This document shows positions 60,786 to 64,000 of a DNA stretch of 64,000 bases, one piece after another. This DNA is from Callipepla californica brunnescens (taxonomy: Eukaryota; Chordata; Aves; Galliformes; Odontophoridae). The stretch lies in the NCBI GenBank assembly GCA_023055505.1, contig JALIRH010000002.1, positions 52,947,233 to 53,011,232 on the forward strand, in the 5' to 3' direction. The number at the start of each line of letters is the position of its first letter. Positions within the stretch are counted from its first letter, which is position 1. The translations under genes were made by a program, and so were the position numbers. The notes beneath the pieces are model-generated. The model did not search any database, was not told where the DNA came from, and worked only from the letters and a program-made list of their open reading frames with translations.

Positions 60786-63464
60786 ATTATACACGGTATA
60801 GGTATCATCAACTACAATAAATGAAAAGATATGCCTAGATTTCATATTTCTCTTTGCTTGCAATTTTGCCCTCCCCCCACAGCTTTTTTTTTTTTTTCCA
60901 TAAAAAGAAAGATTTTCTATTTCTTTGATATATTCATTATACTTACTGACCTGACATAAGCTACTTTACTACATGATAACAAATCAGATTAGCCATGTCA
61001 GGAGATGTCTAACCAGATGGAATAGTATTTTTAAATGGTTGATAGGTTTAAAGTAATTTACTATGATGGATCAGATCAGGTGAAATGTATATACAGCTGT
61101 CCTCCAAAACCGTATTTCCATTTTTTTCTTTAATTCTGAAAACATTCTTTTGCATGGTTGAATTAGATGTAAAAAGGAATATTTAATAATGTTATTTACT
61201 CACTTTTCCAAACTGGTGTCCTTATTTTTGGGTTCTAATTTCTGCTTAAACGACTTAGAAATCTTCTTTCTTTTGTCATAAGCTTGTCAAAGATTATCCC
61301 ATTGCCATACTCTGACTTGGAATCATCCCATTTAATTTAAATATTTGACTGAAATGAAATCCTGCTAGCTTGGTCACTTTAGCATTTCGCTATAGAAAAG
61401 GGAACAGCTACAAATTTGGTTGTTAGAGACATGAGGGTTTAATAGGAGAATTTTTATGTATTTATGCCTGCCAAGACCGTATCTTGATCTAAATTCAAGA
61501 ATTCCAAACTGAAATGTAAAATTACAATAATATATGTTTGTTATCGATGATAGTATGACATATCTTTACCAAGTCCAAGATATCATAAAATATGTTCCTT
61601 CATGGAGATTTCAGAATATATTCCAAGAAATTACTTTGTATCCCAGTAAACTTTAAAGAAGGAAGGAAATGAAAAGTACAACCAAAACAAACAAGCTAAT
61701 TGGAAAAAAAAAAAAAGTGATTAATATTGCAGCAGGAGCCTCATCAGGACACTCTAAAATATTATACTTACTGTTGTTCATACCATTTAATGTTCAAATT
61801 ATTATGTTTGAAGTTGACTTAAATAACTCCTCTCTTAAAAGAAAATGACTCATTAACAATGCCAACAGATTTCTGCTGTCATTTTCAACTAAATTAGGTT
61901 GCTAAAAGATAACATACATATTTATGAGAATAGTTTATACACAGAAGGACATAATTAACTCCTGATAAAAAGGAAGAGCACTTACAACCCTTTTATTGGG
62001 TGTTGAATGAAGAGTTAAATTTAAGATACTGGAAATAGACAGATAAACCAAAAAATAAGAATCAAATAAACTGTGGTTTCTCATCAAGTCCATTTCATAA
62101 AATCCCCTGTTTTATACAACCTGCATTTTTATCAGATAGCTGAGATAAATAAAACAATAATTTAAAAATCAGAGGAAATAGCCACAGAGAAATAAGTAAT
62201 TTCTGCCTCTGTGGATATAGCATTCCAATGGCAATATACTAATTTTACTTATTTTCCTTTTATTTTTCCATTTTAAACAGTTCAAAAACCTCCAGAAACA
62301 CTATGGTGAGACCATATCCTTCAGTACTCATGAAACCTTTACTGCTGTTGGGTCTCCTACAGACAGTATTTTTCATTTGGATGAAAATGTGCTGATATTG
62401 TACATCAGAAACTGGATATAGAACAGGTGCAATTAATTACCTAGTAAAATTCAGCAGTTTAAATAATACATTACAGTAATACAGTTTTGAAGAGGTTTGC
62501 ATCCATGGTGTGCAAAGATGAATCCCCCTTGGATGCATTCCCTAGTGAAAGCTCAATTATCTTCCCACCATTATATTTCAAAACTTCACTATTCCCGTAA
62601 AATTCTGGATATGGAAAACTGATAATGATAAGATCATTTCCTTTTTGCAGAAACCCCTTAGGAGTACCTGAAGACTTTTTCCTTTTCTCCTCTGATTCTA
62701 GCACTTTCATTTTTAGCTAAGTTGCTAAGCATTTCTTAACAGGACATCTCTTTGTTTGCTTATAGTTTTCACTCTTATTCTGGACTAACTCTAGTTCAAA
62801 CACGTTTCTCTAAAAGTGTACTCCCAAAGGCTGGATACACTGTTGCTCTGAAGTCTTGTGAGAAAGGAAGAGTAAAGGATTACTTCTTTGGCATGCAGAA
62901 TGGTCTCTAGCTTTGCAGTTAGATGACACTCTTGATTAACATCTGTCAACAATTTTTTTTAAAGTGTTAAAACCGAAATGGATGCTGTCATAAAAGTTAG
63001 TTACATGACAGCAAATCGGACTAAAAAAAAAAAAAATCAGAACCAGAACCATTTCCTGGTGGTGAGTTTGTTAAGCAATGTGTGGAAAGCACAACAGACA
63101 TAATGCATCTTGATAAAAAAAAAAAAAAAAAAGGATTTTTCTAAAATCATTTTGTCTTGCCAGACCATAGCACCGTAGCAGGGTGAACTGAGGAAATAGG
63201 AAAATCTATCAAAAAACTTTGGAGAGTTATGCTGCTAATTTCAAATGTTAAAATTTGGTAACTCATGAAAACACTGATGCTACAGATACAGATTAACCAA
63301 CCATTTTCATTAGAGATAGTGATTGTGAATATAATGTCACTAAGGAAATAGCTTATTTGATGCCATTCAAAGATATAACCAAATCTCTTGATTTGTTTGA
63401 AGGAATTAAAAAAAAAAAACCACCATTAAATTTATTTTCATTAACCTTTATAAACTTAACTAGT
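60786..63464. other. Unique AT-rich non-coding DNA
   Basis: Includes homopolymer runs at about 60884-60897 (T) and 63115-63132 (A18). No gene recognised. Confidence 0.5.
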
Positions 63465-63930
63465 ACAGCTACTGATGGTGATGACCTACCTATATTCTGT
63501 TACACTTTGTTGCTGTATGATAGATGGCAGCAGATGGGCTGTCTGACAAACTGCTGTTTGACATGGAAGTCTGCTTGAAGTAAAGGTGTGCCAATGAATT
63601 TCTCCATGCAGATAAAATTGCACCTATTGTCATTCACTCACATCTCCTGAATCTTTATGGAGACCAAACAGTTGGTCAGAATAGAGTGAGGCAGTGGTTG
63701 GTGCATTTCAGTAGTGGCAATGGTGACAGTCATCTCTGCTAGTACAAATTTTTACATGACAGCATGCAGGCTTTTGTTCACTATTGATGAAAATGTATAG
63801 CTAATGATGGTTACTGTGTTAGAGTTTTGTAGCTGAGAACTTGCTTTATCAAAGAATGTTATTGTGCTCTTTATATGTGTTGTAGTTTCCACAGAAATAA
63901 ACAGGAGGCATTAATTTCAGTGCAATCTAT
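63465..63930 (+). mobile_element. Galluhop-type mariner, short derivative (+)
   Basis: Forward copy of the same element. Visible are GATAGATGGCAGCAGATGGG, CTGTCTGACAAACTG, ATGGAGACCAAACAG, AATAGAGTGAGGCAGTGG, GTAGTTTCCACAGAAATAAA and the terminal CAGGAGGCATTAATTTCAG. The left terminal repeat is not recognisable, so the 5' end is truncated or strongly mutated. Confidence 0.88.
63551..63745 (+). pseudogene. Mariner transposase N-terminal fragment
   Basis: The frame reads FDMEVCLK at 63557-63580, where the family's start ATG has become CTG at 63551. A TAA at 63581-63583 replaces the Gln codon that follows. Further on, RVRQWLVHFSSGNGD marks the helix-turn-helix end, followed by the deletion junction. 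Both start loss and the early stop make it non-functional. Confidence 0.8.
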
Positions 63931-64000
63931 GCAGAAAGATATTATAGAAGATAATAGTTAATCAATATAAAGACCACAGATATCCAATACTTCCTTATCT

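Noticed and set aside
1..64000. CRISPR, phage, plasmid, operon or other prokaryotic-type system
   Set aside because: Sequence is avian nuclear DNA with CR1, mariner and LTR repeats; no direct-repeat spacer array, dense short-spaced genes or ribosome-binding-site pattern was seen.

Overview
This window is a stretch of bird nuclear genome, most likely from a galliform close to chicken. It is AT-rich and has no protein-coding gene, RNA gene or CpG island that I can support. The avian assignment rests on the repeats: about eighteen recognisable or probable CR1 LINE copies or fragments, four loci of a short Galluhop-type mariner transposon, two avian ERV solo LTRs, and typical vertebrate microsatellites. 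There is no Alu, L1 or other mammalian-type repeat. CRISPR arrays, operons, plasmid or phage genes and bacterial gene density are all absent. The setting is a gene desert or the inside of a very long intron.

Layout. 1.1-1.9 kb: CR1 (+). 4.9-5.5 kb: old avian ERV solo LTR (+). 6.5-7.5 kb: degraded CR1 (-). 8.2-8.7 kb: mariner (-) that keeps more transposase coding than its sisters. 11.1-11.7 kb: very old CR1 (-) of a type shared with turtles and crocodilians. 16.6 kb: CR1 3' end. 17.9 kb: mRNA-like 3' end (AATAAA then A28). 19.1-19.9 kb: two mariner pieces in inverted order. 21.1-21.8 kb: second solo LTR (+). 21.9-22.2 and 22.8 kb: CR1 pieces. 25.7 kb: AT palindrome. 26.9-27.0 kb: 31-unit (AAAAG)n array. 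29.6-30.2 kb: internally deleted CR1 (-). 33.6-34.1 kb: mariner (-), then a small minisatellite. 36.4-37.3 kb: long CR1 (-). 43.3-44.5 kb: a CR1 3' end (-) facing a long CR1 (+). 45.5, 46.9, 48.0, 50.7, 52.9, 58.0 and 60.6 kb: further CR1 pieces. 63.5-63.9 kb: mariner (+).

The recurring proteins are dead ones. CR1 ORF2 (reverse transcriptase C-terminal part) is broken by stops and frameshifts in every copy, and the mariner transposase helix-turn-helix region has no catalytic domain in any copy. The remaining open reading frames are about as long as expected by chance at this base composition; the longest, 166 codons at 28.5-29.0 kb, is borderline and unrecognised. I found no new biological system. 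The points most worth checking are the inverted mariner composite, the mariner copy with extended coding, the very old CR1, and the poly(A)-tailed mRNA-like 3' end.
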